Part shown: piece after piece, positions 45,942-57,300 of the stretch
Layout: the number at the start of each line of letters is the position of its first letter
Position numbering within the stretch: position 1 is the stretch's first letter
DNA from: Ottelia alismoides
Lineage: Eukaryota > Streptophyta > Magnoliopsida > Alismatales > Hydrocharitaceae
Direction: 5' to 3'
Length of the DNA: 64,000 bases
Assembly (NCBI GenBank): GCA_037367405.1
Contig: JAZKJV010004140.1
Location: forward strand, 62,001-126,000
Notes under the pieces: generated by a model
What the model saw: only the letters and a program-made list of their open reading frames with translations
The model's database searches: none
Told to the model about the DNA's origin: nothing
Position numbers and translations under genes: made by a program

Positions 45942-47500
45942 ATGCTAGGTCGTAGGTCTCTAAAAAATCCAGTGCAACAACCATTAGAGTACTAACCGTT
46001 TTATAGAAGAAAAACAATCCCATCTCCTTCAACTGAGAATTCATCTGACATAGTAAACATGCGTGAAGAAAGACTAAACCCTATGGATCTCATCTTGCAT
46101 CAAATACAACTACTGAGAGAAGAAAATGCCACAATCCGCCACACCATAGCACCTCTCATCCGACCACCGCCCATAAGCACACATTACAACCTGGCTGCAG
46201 AGGACTTAGTTCATTGGGTCCAAATCCCGCTTGAAGTAGGAGACTTTGAGATAAAGCCCGCATCACTAATGACTCTAAAGATCCCTTCCTCCACATCCAA
46301 GATTTCCGATCGGCTTGTGACACCATGAATATCCCTGGGGTAGAAATAGAAGACATCTACATGAAAGCCTTCACCCACTCACTCAAAGACAAAGCACTCC
46401 AATGGCTCCGAAATTATGGAACCCCACTCACCTCTTGGGACTCCTTAAGAGAGGCATTCATCAAGAAATACTTCCCAATAGGAAAGACAAATGCCCTGAG
46501 ACAAGCTATATCATCATTCACTCAAAAAAATAGAGAGCCCATTAATGAAGCATGGGAACGGTTTAAGGAACTTCAAAGGAAATGCCCTCATCATGCCATA
46601 CGTAAATGGAAGTTAGTTCAGATATTTTATGAGGGCATAGATACATCACTTAAGAGAGTGATTGATGACTCCTGCGATGGAAACTACATCAGCCGTGATG
46701 AGCATTTTGTTTGGAATTTATTTGAAAATATGGCTGACAATTCGGTGAATAGTTCCTCAATTGAACAATATAGTTGGAACACAAGGACAGTCAATATCAT
46801 TCACCATGAGAGATTTAGCAATGAGAATCCTGACAAATGGGAAACCCTCTCAAAACAAATGAACCTCATGACTCAAGCCATAGAAAAATTGGCCATGAAT
46901 AAACCCACCAGTCATGAAATAGACCACACCACATTCACCCATGATCAAGACATAAATCCTGAGACTGTGAACTGGGTATAAAGAAATCAAGGAGGAGCAT
47001 ATTCAAATAACCACAACACATGGAGATAATAATCAAATTCTGGGTGGAATGGACAGAACAACTATCATTTTCAAAATCACACCCAATCCAGACAACCGAT
47101 AGCACCGCCCGTGACTCAACCCTCCAACATTGTGGTAAACTTCGATGCCTTGGCTCAGGCAATAAAACAACTAGCTATAGCTCAACAACATGCCACTGAA
47201 GCTCAACAAAAAGCCAACTCTGAGAATGTCTGTCAATTTGCCGAGATCATGTCATATATCCCAGCCTTGTCACCTCAACCGCTGTCCAATACCAACACCA
47301 ACAAGGCTAGTTCATCTGGAATACTTTAAACTCCACCACCTATTGGATCTTTCACCTCACTACCTGGTTTCTAAAACCACAATCAAGGATTTTTTACATC
47401 TTCTAGGACAAATTAAGGGAACCCACAACAAGCACCTAGAAATCAAGTTAACTTCAAAACTCCACCCCGTCAAAACCAATCTGCTAATGCTGTCACTTTG
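45942..47500 (+). pseudogene. gag: gag pseudogene of C
   Basis: Starts MLGRRSLKNP at 45942. Breaks relative to D: TAA at about 45993 (D has GAC); a 25-base deletion near 46269; TAA at 46979-46981 where D has CAG; TAA at 47327 where D has CAA. The capsid part 46325-46981 is open: EDIYMKAFTHSLKDKALQWL, NEAWERFKELQRKCPHH and SCDGNYISRD match the gag of A and B in order. No zinc knuckle seen. Confidence 0.85.
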
Positions 47501-48499
47501 AGAAATGGGAAAACTACTTCTGCCTTCACCAGACCACAGGCTACAGAGGATCAAGCCGAAATTGTGGAAGAGCTTGATGATGAAGAGAAGCTAGCTAAGA
47601 CAACCATGTTCCCTCCCTCCTCGACCATAACCATTCCCTTTCTCGGAGCTCTTCACCAAAGAAAACCTCGATCATCCACCATCGATCCTGAGTTAGAAAA
47701 ACTGTTCTCGGACATTGTCATTGAAATTCCGCTCTTAAAAGCCCTCGAACAAGTCCTCGCATTCTCCCGCTTCTTAAAGGAAAAATGCACACCAAAAAGG
47801 AAATCAAGAGAAAAGACAAAGGAAAATCAAGAAGAAAAGTATGTACTTCCCCAAGCCACATCAAATGCTATTTCCCAATACCTGCCCCCAAGAAAAAAAG
47901 ATCCAGGGGCACCCTTGGTTAAATGCACGATTGGTGAGTTGACCTTCGAGCGCACCTTATTAGATAATGGCGCCTCAATCAATCTTCTCCCTACCACCAT
48001 CCTAGAACACTTTGACTTAGGGAGACTGAAACCTATTTCAATGATTTTACAAATGGCGGACCGCACTGTGAAGAGACCAATAGGACTTCTTGAAGATGTT
48101 ATAGTCACAGTGCAAGGACATAAATTTCCTGTAGATTTTGTTGTTATGGATATGGATTCCCCCAACACACAGAGTGAAACACCCATCATTTTGGGACGAC
48201 CCTTCCTAGCTACAGCTAAGGCACATTTTGATTATGAGGGGGGCAAAGTCGAATTTTCAATCAATGGCAAAACCGTCCCTGTTGAACTGATCATACCCAA
48301 TTCTATTGACTCTGAGACTGAAGACTGTGGTTGGATAGAAAAATGTGCTGTACTCAACAAACAAAATGACGTTGCTCCCATCCATCTCACCAAAGATCCT
48401 TTAGAGGTTAGTCTGAACACCTCTAGATCCACTTACAAAAACACTTCTCATGAAATTGCCACCTACAATCTGAATCTTGCACTAGAAGCTCCACCATGA
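47501..48499 (+). pseudogene. pol: Protease region of C
   Basis: Open for 333 codons from 47498. Begins in the gag-protease linker (IPFLGALHQRKPRS, EIPLLKALEQVLAFSRFLKEKC, equivalent to the A/B HIPL segment) and carries the aspartic protease with LLDNGASINLLP near 47965 and IILGRPFLAT near 48190. The active-site triplet is DNG rather than DSG or DTG. The stop at 48497 is TGA where D has TGT. The frame then resumes in the linker to RT. Confidence 0.82.
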
Positions 48500-50455
48500 C
48501 CTCTCACCGTACAGGAAATTGATGAGCTTGATAATGCCTGGGACACATTAGACTCTAAACTCACATTGACCTCAACCATGATCATGCCCATGATGGAACC
48601 ACCATTTGAGACTATTTCTGTAATAGACTCAGGAAACACTACAACTCTGACTCCATCAACAACCACTGTTGAATTAAAACCACTACCCAAAGATCTGAAG
48701 TATGCTTTCTTAGATGATGCTCACACTCTACCAGTCATTATCAATGCCAACCTAAATCGTATGCAAGAAAGACAACTAATGGAGGTTTTGAAAAAGAATT
48801 CTCAGGCCATTGGATGGAAGATAACAGATCTAAAAGGAATAAGCCCCACATTCTGCACTCATCACAAATATCTGGAAAATGATAGTAAACCCTCTTGAGA
48901 AATGCAAAGACGGTTAAATCCTAATCTGCGAGAGGTTGTGAAGAATGAGATCTATAAATGGGAAAGTGTGGGTATCATTTACCCTATCTCTGACAGCCCT
49001 TGGTCAGTCCTCTCCAAGTTGTCCCCAAGAAAGCTGGATTAAGAATTGTCAAAAAATGAGAAAGGCGAGGACATACCCACCAGAGTAGCCACATCTTGGA
49101 GAGTCTGTGTAGATTATAGGAAACACAATAAGGCTACCCGAAAAGATCATTTCCCATTGCCATTCATTGACCAAATCATTGAGAAACTAGCCGAAAAAGA
49201 AATTTCTGTTTTCTGGATGGATATTCCGGCTATAACCAAGTAGCTATAGCATCAGAGGATCAAGACAAAACCGCTTTCACTTGTCCATTTGGAACATATG
49301 CCTTCCGCCGCATGCCTTTCGGACTATGTAATGCTCCAACAACATTTCAAAGATGCATGATGGGAATTTTCACTAATATGATCGACAATTTATGGAAGTA
49401 TTTATGGATGATTTCTCTATTTTTGGAGACTCTTTTGAGGAAACACTAGGATTTTTAGATAGAGTCCTCCAGAAATGCATTGAAGTGAACTTGATATTAT
49501 CTTGGGAGAAATCACATTTTATGGTGAAACAAGGGATTGTGTTAGGACATGTTGTTTCCAAGAAAGGGATGGAAGTGGATCCATCAAAAATTGAGACAAT
49601 CACTCATTTAAGTCCATCGGTGAACATAAAAGGTGTTCGGTCCTTCCTAGGTCATGTCGGCTTTTACCGCCGCTTCATCAAGGACTTTTCGAAAATTTCT
49701 TGCCCTCTCACAAAATTACTAGAAAAAGATCAAGACTTCACTTTTACTGAGGAAGCATTCGAATCTTTCAAAACCCTAAAGAAAATCATCACTGAAGCAC
49801 CCGTCCTACAACCCCCTGATTGGAACTGTGAGTTTGAGATCATGTGTGATGCATCTGATTATGTTGTAGGGGTAGTATTGGATCAAAGGAAAGATGGAAA
49901 ACCTTATGCCATTCACTATGCCAGTAAAACTCTGGATGATGCTCAAAAGAACTACACTGTAACTGAGAAAGAACTTTTGGCTGTGGTATTTTCCTTAGAG
50001 AAATTTCGATCTTACATCCTAGGATCCCACATCATCATCTACACAGACCACTCTGCTTTGAAATATCTCTTCACAAAAAACCGATGCTAAGCCTAGACTC
50101 ATTAGGTGGATTTTACTGCTCCAAGAATTTGATTTAGAGATTCAAGATAAAGCCCATCCTCATACAAGAATGTCGTGGCTGATCACCTTTCAAGAATGTC
50201 GTGGTTGATCACCTTTCAAGAATCCCATCCTCATACACAGACACAATCCCAATTTCTGATAATTTTCCAGACGAAAGTATCATGTCTGTTTCTCAACTCC
50301 CTTGGTATGCATACATCGTCAATTACATCGTCACCTCCACATTCCCTGATGATTGGCCAAAACATAAGAGAGACAAAATCAAAGCCCAAGCTCGATACTA
50401 TCACTGGGAAGACCCTTTGCTCTTCAAAGAGGGTACTGATTGGATATGGAGATGA
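48500..50455 (+). pseudogene. pol: RT-RNase H pseudogene of C
   Basis: Pieces of RT: 48566-48898 (N-terminal, stopped by TGA where D has CGA), 49046-49243 (VCVDYRKHN, PFIDQIIEKL) and 49392-50090 (FMDDFSIFGD, then RNase H DASDYVVGVVL and YTDHSALKY). Breaks include a lost G near 49004, frame changes near 49205 and 49390, an inserted base near 50083 and a 26-bp tandem duplication (50165-50216). Final stop TGA at 50453-50455, also present in D. Confidence 0.83.
50165..50216 (+). repeat. 26-bp direct duplication inside C pol
   Basis: Two adjacent copies (50165-50190 and 50191-50216) differ by one base. D has a single copy at 59969-59994, so this is a local slippage event after C and D separated; it shifts the frame. 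Confidence 0.85.
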
Positions 50456-51586
50456 TGCATCCCTGAATCTGAAGTCAACGATGTCCTAACTCACTGCCAC
50501 ACTTCTGGGTGTGGAGGACACCACTCAGGGAAGCGCACAGCCGCCAAAGTCTTACAATGCGGTTTCTACTGGCCCACACTCTTTAGAGATGCCCATCATT
50601 TTGCTCAATCTTGTCCTGCCCGTCAGACTAATGGAACGATAACCCGCCGCAACATGATGCCCCTCCAACCCGTACATATAGTTGAGATCTTTGATACTTG
50701 GGGAATAGACTTCATGGGACCTTTCACCACCTCACAAGGCTATCAGCACATCTTACTTGCTGTTGATTATGTGTCCTGTTGGGTTGAAGCCATTCCCACT
50801 CCTGCTGCTGATAGCGCCATTGTTGTTAAATTCCTGAACAATCTCTTCTCCCGATTTGGATTACCCAAGGTGGTCATTTGTGATGGTGGAATCCATTTTC
50901 TGAACGCTTCGGTCAAGAACTTACTTAAGAAAAATGGGGTCGAACACCAGGTCTCAACTACCAATCACCCACAGACCAATGGAATGGCCGAGCTGTCAAA
51001 TCGGGAGATCAAGACCATCCTCCAGAAAATTGTCCGCTCTGATCGTAAAGACTGGTCTCAGCACTTACCTTCTGCTCTTTGGACCTACCGTACAACCTTC
51101 CGTACTCCCTTAGGAATGAGCCCATATAGGTTGGTCTATGGAAAACCTTGCCATCTACCTGTAGAGATCCACCACAAGTCACTCTGGGCGATCAAGAAAT
51201 GCCATTTGGATTATGATGAGGCTGGAAAGAAAAGACTATTGAACTTATCTAAACTGGATGAACTGAGATCACAAGCCTATGATAACAACCTGCTATACAA
51301 AGAGAAAATCAAGTTGTGCCATGATGCCAACATTTCGAGGAAAACATTCAAAGAAAATCAAAAAGTATGGCTATTTGATGCAAAACTGAAGTTATTTCCA
51401 GGAAAACTGAGATCGAAATGGAAAGGACCATACATTGTAACTCAAGTATTCGATAATGGCTCGATAGAAATTTCTGACCCAAACACTAAAGCCACTTTCA
51501 GGGTTAATGGTCAAAGACTAAAACCCGTTGTTGAACCATCTGATCCTATGCCTGTCTGCACAACATACCTTCTGCAGGAAAAATGA
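50456..51586 (+). pseudogene. pol: Integrase of C, core open
   Basis: Zinc-binding part is recognisable but altered: THCHTSGCGGHHSGKRT, then CPARQ where D has CPACQ, so one zinc cysteine is lost (TGT to CGT). The core is open from 50654: GIDFMGPF, VICDGG and AELSNREIK keep the three acidic residues. The C-terminus has FPGKLRSKWKGPYIV and ends TTYLLQEK at 51586. YVSCWVEA (R to C, shared with D) replaces YVSRWVEA of A and B. Confidence 0.84.
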
Positions 51587-51699
51587 ACCACCACATCGCC
51601 AAGCTGAGGCGTTAAATCATGCACTCTCGTGAGCCTCTCCTCACAGGTATCTTTTCGTCTTACAGCTCGCATGTTTATTTTCACTACATTGGATTAGAT

Positions 51700-51720
51700 A
51701 AGTATGGGGGTACCCCTCTG
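51700..51720 (+). other. PPT-like motif 1 (C)
   Basis: AAGTATGGGGG copies the real tract at 53186, and its G-run is half of the palindrome GGGGTACCCC. Confidence 0.6.
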
Positions 51721-51810
51721 CATTACTTTTCAAAAAAAAAAGAAACCCCCTCCCCAAAAAATACATTTCACATCCCTTCTGATCCTCCTATTGCACATTG
51801 TCTTCACCAT

Positions 51811-51842
51811 GAGGACATAGTTTTTGTTAAGTATGGGGAGGG
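51811..51842 (+). other. PPT-like motif 2 with GAGGACAT box (C)
   Basis: GAGGACATAG followed ten bases later by AAGTATGGGG. The same pairing occurs in A (8923-8954), B (23558-23588) and D (61588-61619). Confidence 0.65.
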
Positions 51843-53185
51843 TGTCTGCATAGTTTTTCAAAATTGCAAAAAAAAGAGAAAAAAATCTCTTTTACAAAAA
51901 AATCCCCTAAAAATATTTTCAAAAGCAAGAAAACCACCAAAAATATATCCTTCCTAGTTTTATCCTATTTTGAGAAATCAGATCTTCACTACATAAATCA
52001 TTGACTAAGGTTGAGTTGACCCTAATCCACTTAACTTCATCAGAATTTCACTAGGCATGAGTTCTTAAGCTTTCTTCAGGTCCATATGAACTTTATTCTC
52101 TCAGTTCCACTAACTCTACCGGTGAATGAACTGCTGTTTATATTCTAGATCCCCTGAGAAACTAGTAGCACTCTTAAACTCTTCAGTGGATGTTAAGCAA
52201 CTGCACATTGCACTTAGTTTGATTGAGTCTATTTTACGTGATACAATTACAATCTAGTTGAGGTGAGGAGTTGTCCTCTTGGTTGTGCCAATGCCTGAAC
52301 CTTATCTATAGCTAATGAAGGAACTTGACTTAGGAGCAACATGATCTCTCTAGTCTAAGTATGTCAGCAAATAAGCCAGTATCATGCCTCCAAAGTCAAT
52401 ATTAAGCCGATACTACCTTTTGATGCCAAAACCCAAGACAAAAACACCACAAAAAGGCATATCACAATACACATGCCAAAAAACCGCCAATCATGCAAAG
52501 ATACGCAAAGCAAAAGCAAAGAAGACCACCAAATAACCCTTCTCCACCAAAAAGCCATGGTAGCAGCCCAATGATGCTACCTAAATTATTAAAAGAGGCC
52601 CAAAGAGGCTCAGGGTTATGCTCTGCAAAAGGAAATAAACGAGAGCAACGAACCAAAGCGGTCTACGGAAAACCCCGAAAGTTAAGTCCCATTTTCCAAA
52701 GAATTATGGCCTATTTCTTTATGCTGACATACTTGGATGAAAAGAGAATATGCCTGAATTCAGGTGAGGATCGAGGCTATATTAGTAGGGAATCATTCGG
52801 TACCTTGATAGATTGTGTTGTTAGCTCGTTTCTCTTGACTCACGAAAGCTAAAATATCACTAACACTTTTTATATCCATTCAAAGTCAAAGAGAATGCTT
52901 GTATCTTAGGGATGAGCTGACCTGATCGACCTTCTGAAACCATGTCTGATTTTGTTGGAATTGAGAGGCTGTTGAAACTACAAAACTCGAGTCAAGTCGA
53001 TAATTCGAACAAATCATTAATCCATGGGTCAACTCTACTGAAGTCCGTGTATTTGTGAGGTTAGGATTTGAAAACTCGAGACTTTGTGGGTATGTCTGCT
53101 GCAAACCCTCACCAGATCTATCTTTGCTATTCTCCTTGCCCTTCACTATTGCTTATCTTATTCTTGCTCGGGACTAGCAAGACAT

Positions 53186-53198
53186 AAGTATGGGGGTG
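53186..53198 (+). other. Polypurine tract of C
   Basis: AAGTATGGGGGTG immediately before LTR start TGATGATCAT. Confidence 0.8.
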
Positions 53199-53513
53199 TG
53201 ATGATCATATTATATACTAGTATAACATGCTTAAATTATGTGAAGTACAACATTAATCTTTGATGTATAAACTTCAAATTCACATAAATTGCATTCTATA
53301 CACAGAGGAGATAAAATCATCATTAGCATTTAAAAATCATAATCCTATACTGAGATTAATTATCAACTATAAAGTCCAGACTTGTTGTTATCAAAGAAAA
53401 TGAAGAACTATTGGGTATGCTTATAATATAAAACATCCAACACATTTCACTTCACCTTTTTATTGGGAAGAAATAGGGAGGATGTATAGTGTAAAAGACC
53501 CACTCTTTATTAT

Positions 53514-53667
53514 CATGCATAGAGCCACCCTTATTATGCCTTCCCATACAAATAATAAAAATACCTCTCCCATTCCCATGCATTCTAGCCGACAAATATG
53601 CCTTCCCCATGCAAAAACAAATTAACTCTTCGTACACTAATAATGGTATTTTGTTTTCACTTGCATG
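53514..53667 (+). promoter_or_regulatory. Cluster of four CATGCA (RY-type) motifs
   Basis: CATGCA at 53514, 53577 and 53608 and its complement TGCATG at 53662, all within 180 bp of the TATA box. All four are also present in the right LTR (63298 to about 63452) and in the left one. CATGCA is the core of RY elements bound by plant B3-domain factors; use here is inference. Confidence 0.5.
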
Positions 53668-53690
53668 GGATGTCTCCAAGCAAATACCAT

Positions 53691-53698
53691 TATAAAAT
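53691..53698 (+). promoter_or_regulatory. TATA box of C/D LTR
   Basis: TATAAAAT, conserved at 45455 and 63476. A 10-bp inverted repeat AATGGTATTT/AAATACCATT abuts it. Confidence 0.7.
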
Positions 53699-54876
53699 GA
53701 TGCCCCCTCTCCTCCCACTTGCCATTCACGCATACTCTCCCCCCATCCACTTTCATTCACGCACAACATACCCTCCCCTCTCTCACGCACTCGTCTATCT
53801 CTCTCGTTCTTTTTCTATGATGCAGCTGAAGGGGAAGCCGACACCCCTCTCTTCCATCTACCAACCTCCCCTTGCTCGAGTTTATCCCTCTCTCCCTCGA
53901 CTCCGATGAATACCAGCCGTACAACATCAGCAACTGAGCATAGCCGTCTTCTCCAGCATGCTGTTGCGCTCCCCGTGCGCCACCAACTTCAGCAGTTAGT
54001 AGCTGCACGTACAACCACTGTGCACCATCGGTTGCAGCAACAAGTGGCCGCACATCTAGCGGCCACCAACCTTCAGCCACCGGCCATCTCTTCTCTAGCA
54101 CGCCCTCCACTGTTGTGCGCGAGTGCAGCCCGTACAACTACTGCCTTTCCGTGCGTTCAACAATCGCCACTTCAGCACGCACCTCCCTACTCACGCATCT
54201 AGCAGCCTACGCATCTGTTTCCAACGTCGTCGACATCATCTTCATTCTGTATCTGGATAGAGAAGCATTTCTCCTCCCTATTATTTGTGTCATGCATTTT
54301 TATTCCCTTGGTTAATCTGTTTAAGTTGAATTTGGAAGGAAACAACTGTAATGTTATAAGTTTTCTTGCATTTTTACACTAGTTAGTTTTGTTTGAATTG
54401 AACTTGAAAGCATTTTTATTTTGTAAGGTCTCTTTTCATCTCTAAGTTTTCTTTAAATGGATTCATCGCAAGTTTTACATTCTACTTTTTCATTGAAACA
54501 TTGCAAGTGACCTCTTATTTCTTTCATCTTAATTTGCAATTCGGCCCCCGTTATTTTATATAGTTGCATGCATGCCCTCATTCGTTAACTTTAAGTTCTT
54601 GGAAGTACTTTCACCGTAGATTGCATCGTCTCTTCAAAAATTCATAACTTTCTCTCATCACCATGGATTAAAATTCTAATTAAGCTTGAAAGAAGAACAA
54701 ATATCGTAAATTTGCTTGGTCCCTGTGGATTCGATCCTCTACTTGCCGCGTACAATTTTTCTGTACTTTGATCGTGCTCGTAGTTGTAATATTATTTGTT
54801 TGATTGTGGTTTTGTGTGGGACAACAATGACATGGTAAAACAACTTTTTAAACCGCATAAAATCGTGTCAACATTT

Positions 54877-54894
54877 TGGCGCCGTTGCCGGGGA
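54877..54894 (+). other. Primer-binding site of D (perfect tRNA-Asp)
   Basis: TGGCGCCGTTGCCGGGGA is fully complementary to the 3' 18 bases of plant tRNA-Asp(GUC), six bases after the LTR end. Confidence 0.95.
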
Positions 54895-55723
54895 CTAAGC
54901 AACGTTTGCAATTTTTTCTTCTTCTATCTAACTTAATTTCCAGTTTCTAATCCGTGCATTGTTTTTGTTTTGTAAGTACTTAGGCTTCAAAAATAAAAAA
55001 ATACTTGTCTTTTCATGCATTTTGTTTTAGCAAACTTGTAATTTAAAAAAAAATCTCTCCCCGCCTTCTCGGAAAAGCTCGCCATCAGGAGGACAAAATA
55101 TTACGGATTAGCACCAGAAGTGCAGGCATTGTGAGTTTTTTCTTTCTCTTAGGCATCTTAGGTTTTTACATTTCTTGCATTTGTTTGCGCATCGAATTAA
55201 ATCGAAAAAAAATTAAAAAAAGAGTTCTTGATTGCATCATCTCTGTGGTCTTCTCCCTCTGATAATCTAATTCAAAGACCACCAAATCGTGTACTGATCA
55301 TTTAAGAAGATAAGCTTGAAAGGCCACCGCAGTGGCCCGAGCAAAAAGCGGGAAAATTCTGATTACTTGATTTGATGCATGTGTATGACACAAAAATCAC
55401 GAGCACATAGAACCCTTGGATAGTAACAAAAATCCCTAGTACTACGTGGGATTGTAGAGAGAAATCGTAACTCTTCGACGCGTTGGGCACAGGTTCTTGT
55501 GGGAATTGCAGATCTAACGATCTGAGTACCAACCCTGGATCCCCCAGCCGGATTAGGACATCGATTTCTCACAATCTTCCACACCCACCTCATCTTTAAG
55601 GACTCTAATTTCTCTAAAAACTTTTGTTGAATCACTAAACTAAAATTGAAAAGATAACTGCTTCCGCGGTAATTTTTGTGTGAGTTGGTGAATCAAGAAA
55701 TTGTCTGGTGTACTGTGCTGTGT
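54895..55723 (+). other. 5' leader of D
   Basis: Noncoding, the only complete leader of this subfamily in the window. The last 480 bp are shared with C. No strong GC hairpins like those of A were seen. Confidence 0.7.
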
Positions 55724-57300
55724 ATGCTAGGTCGTAGGTCTCTGAAAAATCCAGTGCAACAACCATTAGAGTACGACCCATTTTATAGAAGAAACACAAA
55801 CCCATCTCCTTCAACTGAGAATTCATCGGACATAGTAAACATGGGTGAAGAAAGACCAAACCCTATGGATCTCATCTTGCATCAACTACAACTGTTGAGA
55901 GAAGAAAATGCCACAATCCGTCACACCATAGCACCTCTCATCCGACCACCGCCCATAAGCACATATTACAATCTGGCTGTAGAGGACTTAGTTCATTGGG
56001 TCCAAATCCCGCATGAAGTAGGAGACTTTGAGATAAAGCCCGCATCACTCTCCTTAATCCCAAAATACTATGGGAATGACTCTGAAGATCCCTTCCTCCA
56101 CATCCAAGATTTCCGATCGGCTTATGACACCATGAGTATCCCTGGGGTAGAAAAAGAATACATCTACATGAAAGCCTTCACCCACTCACTCAAAGACAAA
56201 GCACTCCAATGGCTCCGAAATTATGGAACCCCACTCACCTGTTGGGACTCCTTAAGAGAGGCATTCATCAAGAAATACTTCCTAATAGGAAAGACAAATG
56301 CCCTGAGACAAGCCATATCATCATTCACTCAGAAAATAGAGAGCCCATTCATGAAGCATGGGAACGGTTTAAGGAACTTCAAAGGAAATGCCCTCATCAT
56401 ACCATACCTAAATAGAAGCTAGTTCAGATATTTTATGAGGGCATAGATACATCATTTAAGAGAGTGATTGATGGCTCCTGTGATGGAAACTACATCAGCA
56501 GTGATGAGCATTTTGTTTGGAATTTATTTGAAAATATGGCTGACAATTCGGTGAATAGTTCCTCAATTGAACAATACAGTGCGGACACAAGGACAATCAA
56601 TATCATTGACCATGAGAGATTTAGCAATGAGAATCCTGACAAATGGGAAACCCTCTCAAAACAAATGAACCTCATGACTCAAACCATAGAAAAATTGGCC
56701 ATGAATAAACCCACCAGCCATGAAATAGACCACAACACATTCACCCATGATCAAGACATAAATCCTGAGACTGTGAACTGGGTACAGAGAAATCAAGGAG
56801 GATCATATTTAAATAACAACAACACATGGAGAGAACAATCAAATTCTGGGTGGAATGGATAGAACAACTATCATTTTCAAAATCACACCCAACCCAGACA
56901 ACCGATAGCACCGCCCGTGACTCAACCCTCCACCACTGCGGTAAACTTCGATGCCTTGGCTCAGGCAATACAACAACTAGCTATAGCTCAACAACAAGCC
57001 ACTGAAGCTCAACAAAAGCCAACTCTGAGAATGCCCGTCAATTCGCCGAGATCAGGTCATACATCCCAGCCTTGTCACCTCAACCGCTGCTCAATCCCAA
57101 CACCAACAAGGCTAGTTCATCTGGAGTACTTCAAACTCCACCACCTATTGGATCTTTCACCTCACCACCTGGTTTCCAAAACCATAATCAAGGAGTTTCT
57201 ACATCTTCTAGGAAAAATCAAGGGAACCCACAACAAGCACCTAGAAATCAAGTTAACTTCAAAACTCCACCCCGTCAAAAGCAATCTGCTAATGCTGTCA
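55724..57300 (+). pseudogene. gag: gag pseudogene of D
   Basis: Starts MLGRRSLKNPVQQP at 55724; open to about 56335, where one base is missing relative to C and the frame shifts. TAG at 56413-56415 replaces the TGG of C. The capsid domain (SLIPKYYGND, FTHSLKDKALQWL, EAWERFKELQRKCPHH) is otherwise complete, and the 25 bases lost from C are present here. A further TAG at 56860-56862 replaces CAG of C. A frameshift in the Gln-rich part (about 57010-57070) precedes the protease frame. Confidence 0.85.

Larger units (their letters stand above)
51587..53185 (+). other. 3' noncoding region of C
   Basis: No gene. Two PPT-like motifs at 51700-51710 and 51829-51842. Blocks shared in order with A and B: TAATCCACTTAAC and TTCAGGTCCATA (52032-52085), AATATCACTAACACT (52854-52868) and GAGGCTGTTGAAA (52965-52977). 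A 119-codon ORF at 52493-52852 is also open in D (62277-62636), but its protein (Lys/Arg-rich, no known motif) most likely reflects close kinship rather than selection. Confidence 0.72.
53199..54870 (+). repeat. Shared LTR of C (3') and D (5'), 1672 bp
   Basis: Preceded by the polypurine tract of C and followed by the PBS of D, so one LTR serves both. Starts TGATGATCAT (contains the palindrome ATGATCAT) and ends GTGTCA. Four CATGCA motifs precede a TATA box at 53691. A GGATTCGATCC box lies at 54728-54738. ORFs in the C-rich part (53598-53909, 53906-54202) run through the likely transcript start and are not credible genes. Confidence 0.92.

Noticed and set aside
52493..52852. 119-codon ORF present in both C and D 3' regions
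   Set aside because: C and D are about 95% identical overall, so shared openness is expected; no similarity to env and no equivalent in A or B.
54877..54894. Possible tRNA-Asp gene fragment
   Set aside because: Only the 18-nt complement of the tRNA 3' end is present, at the position of a primer-binding site.
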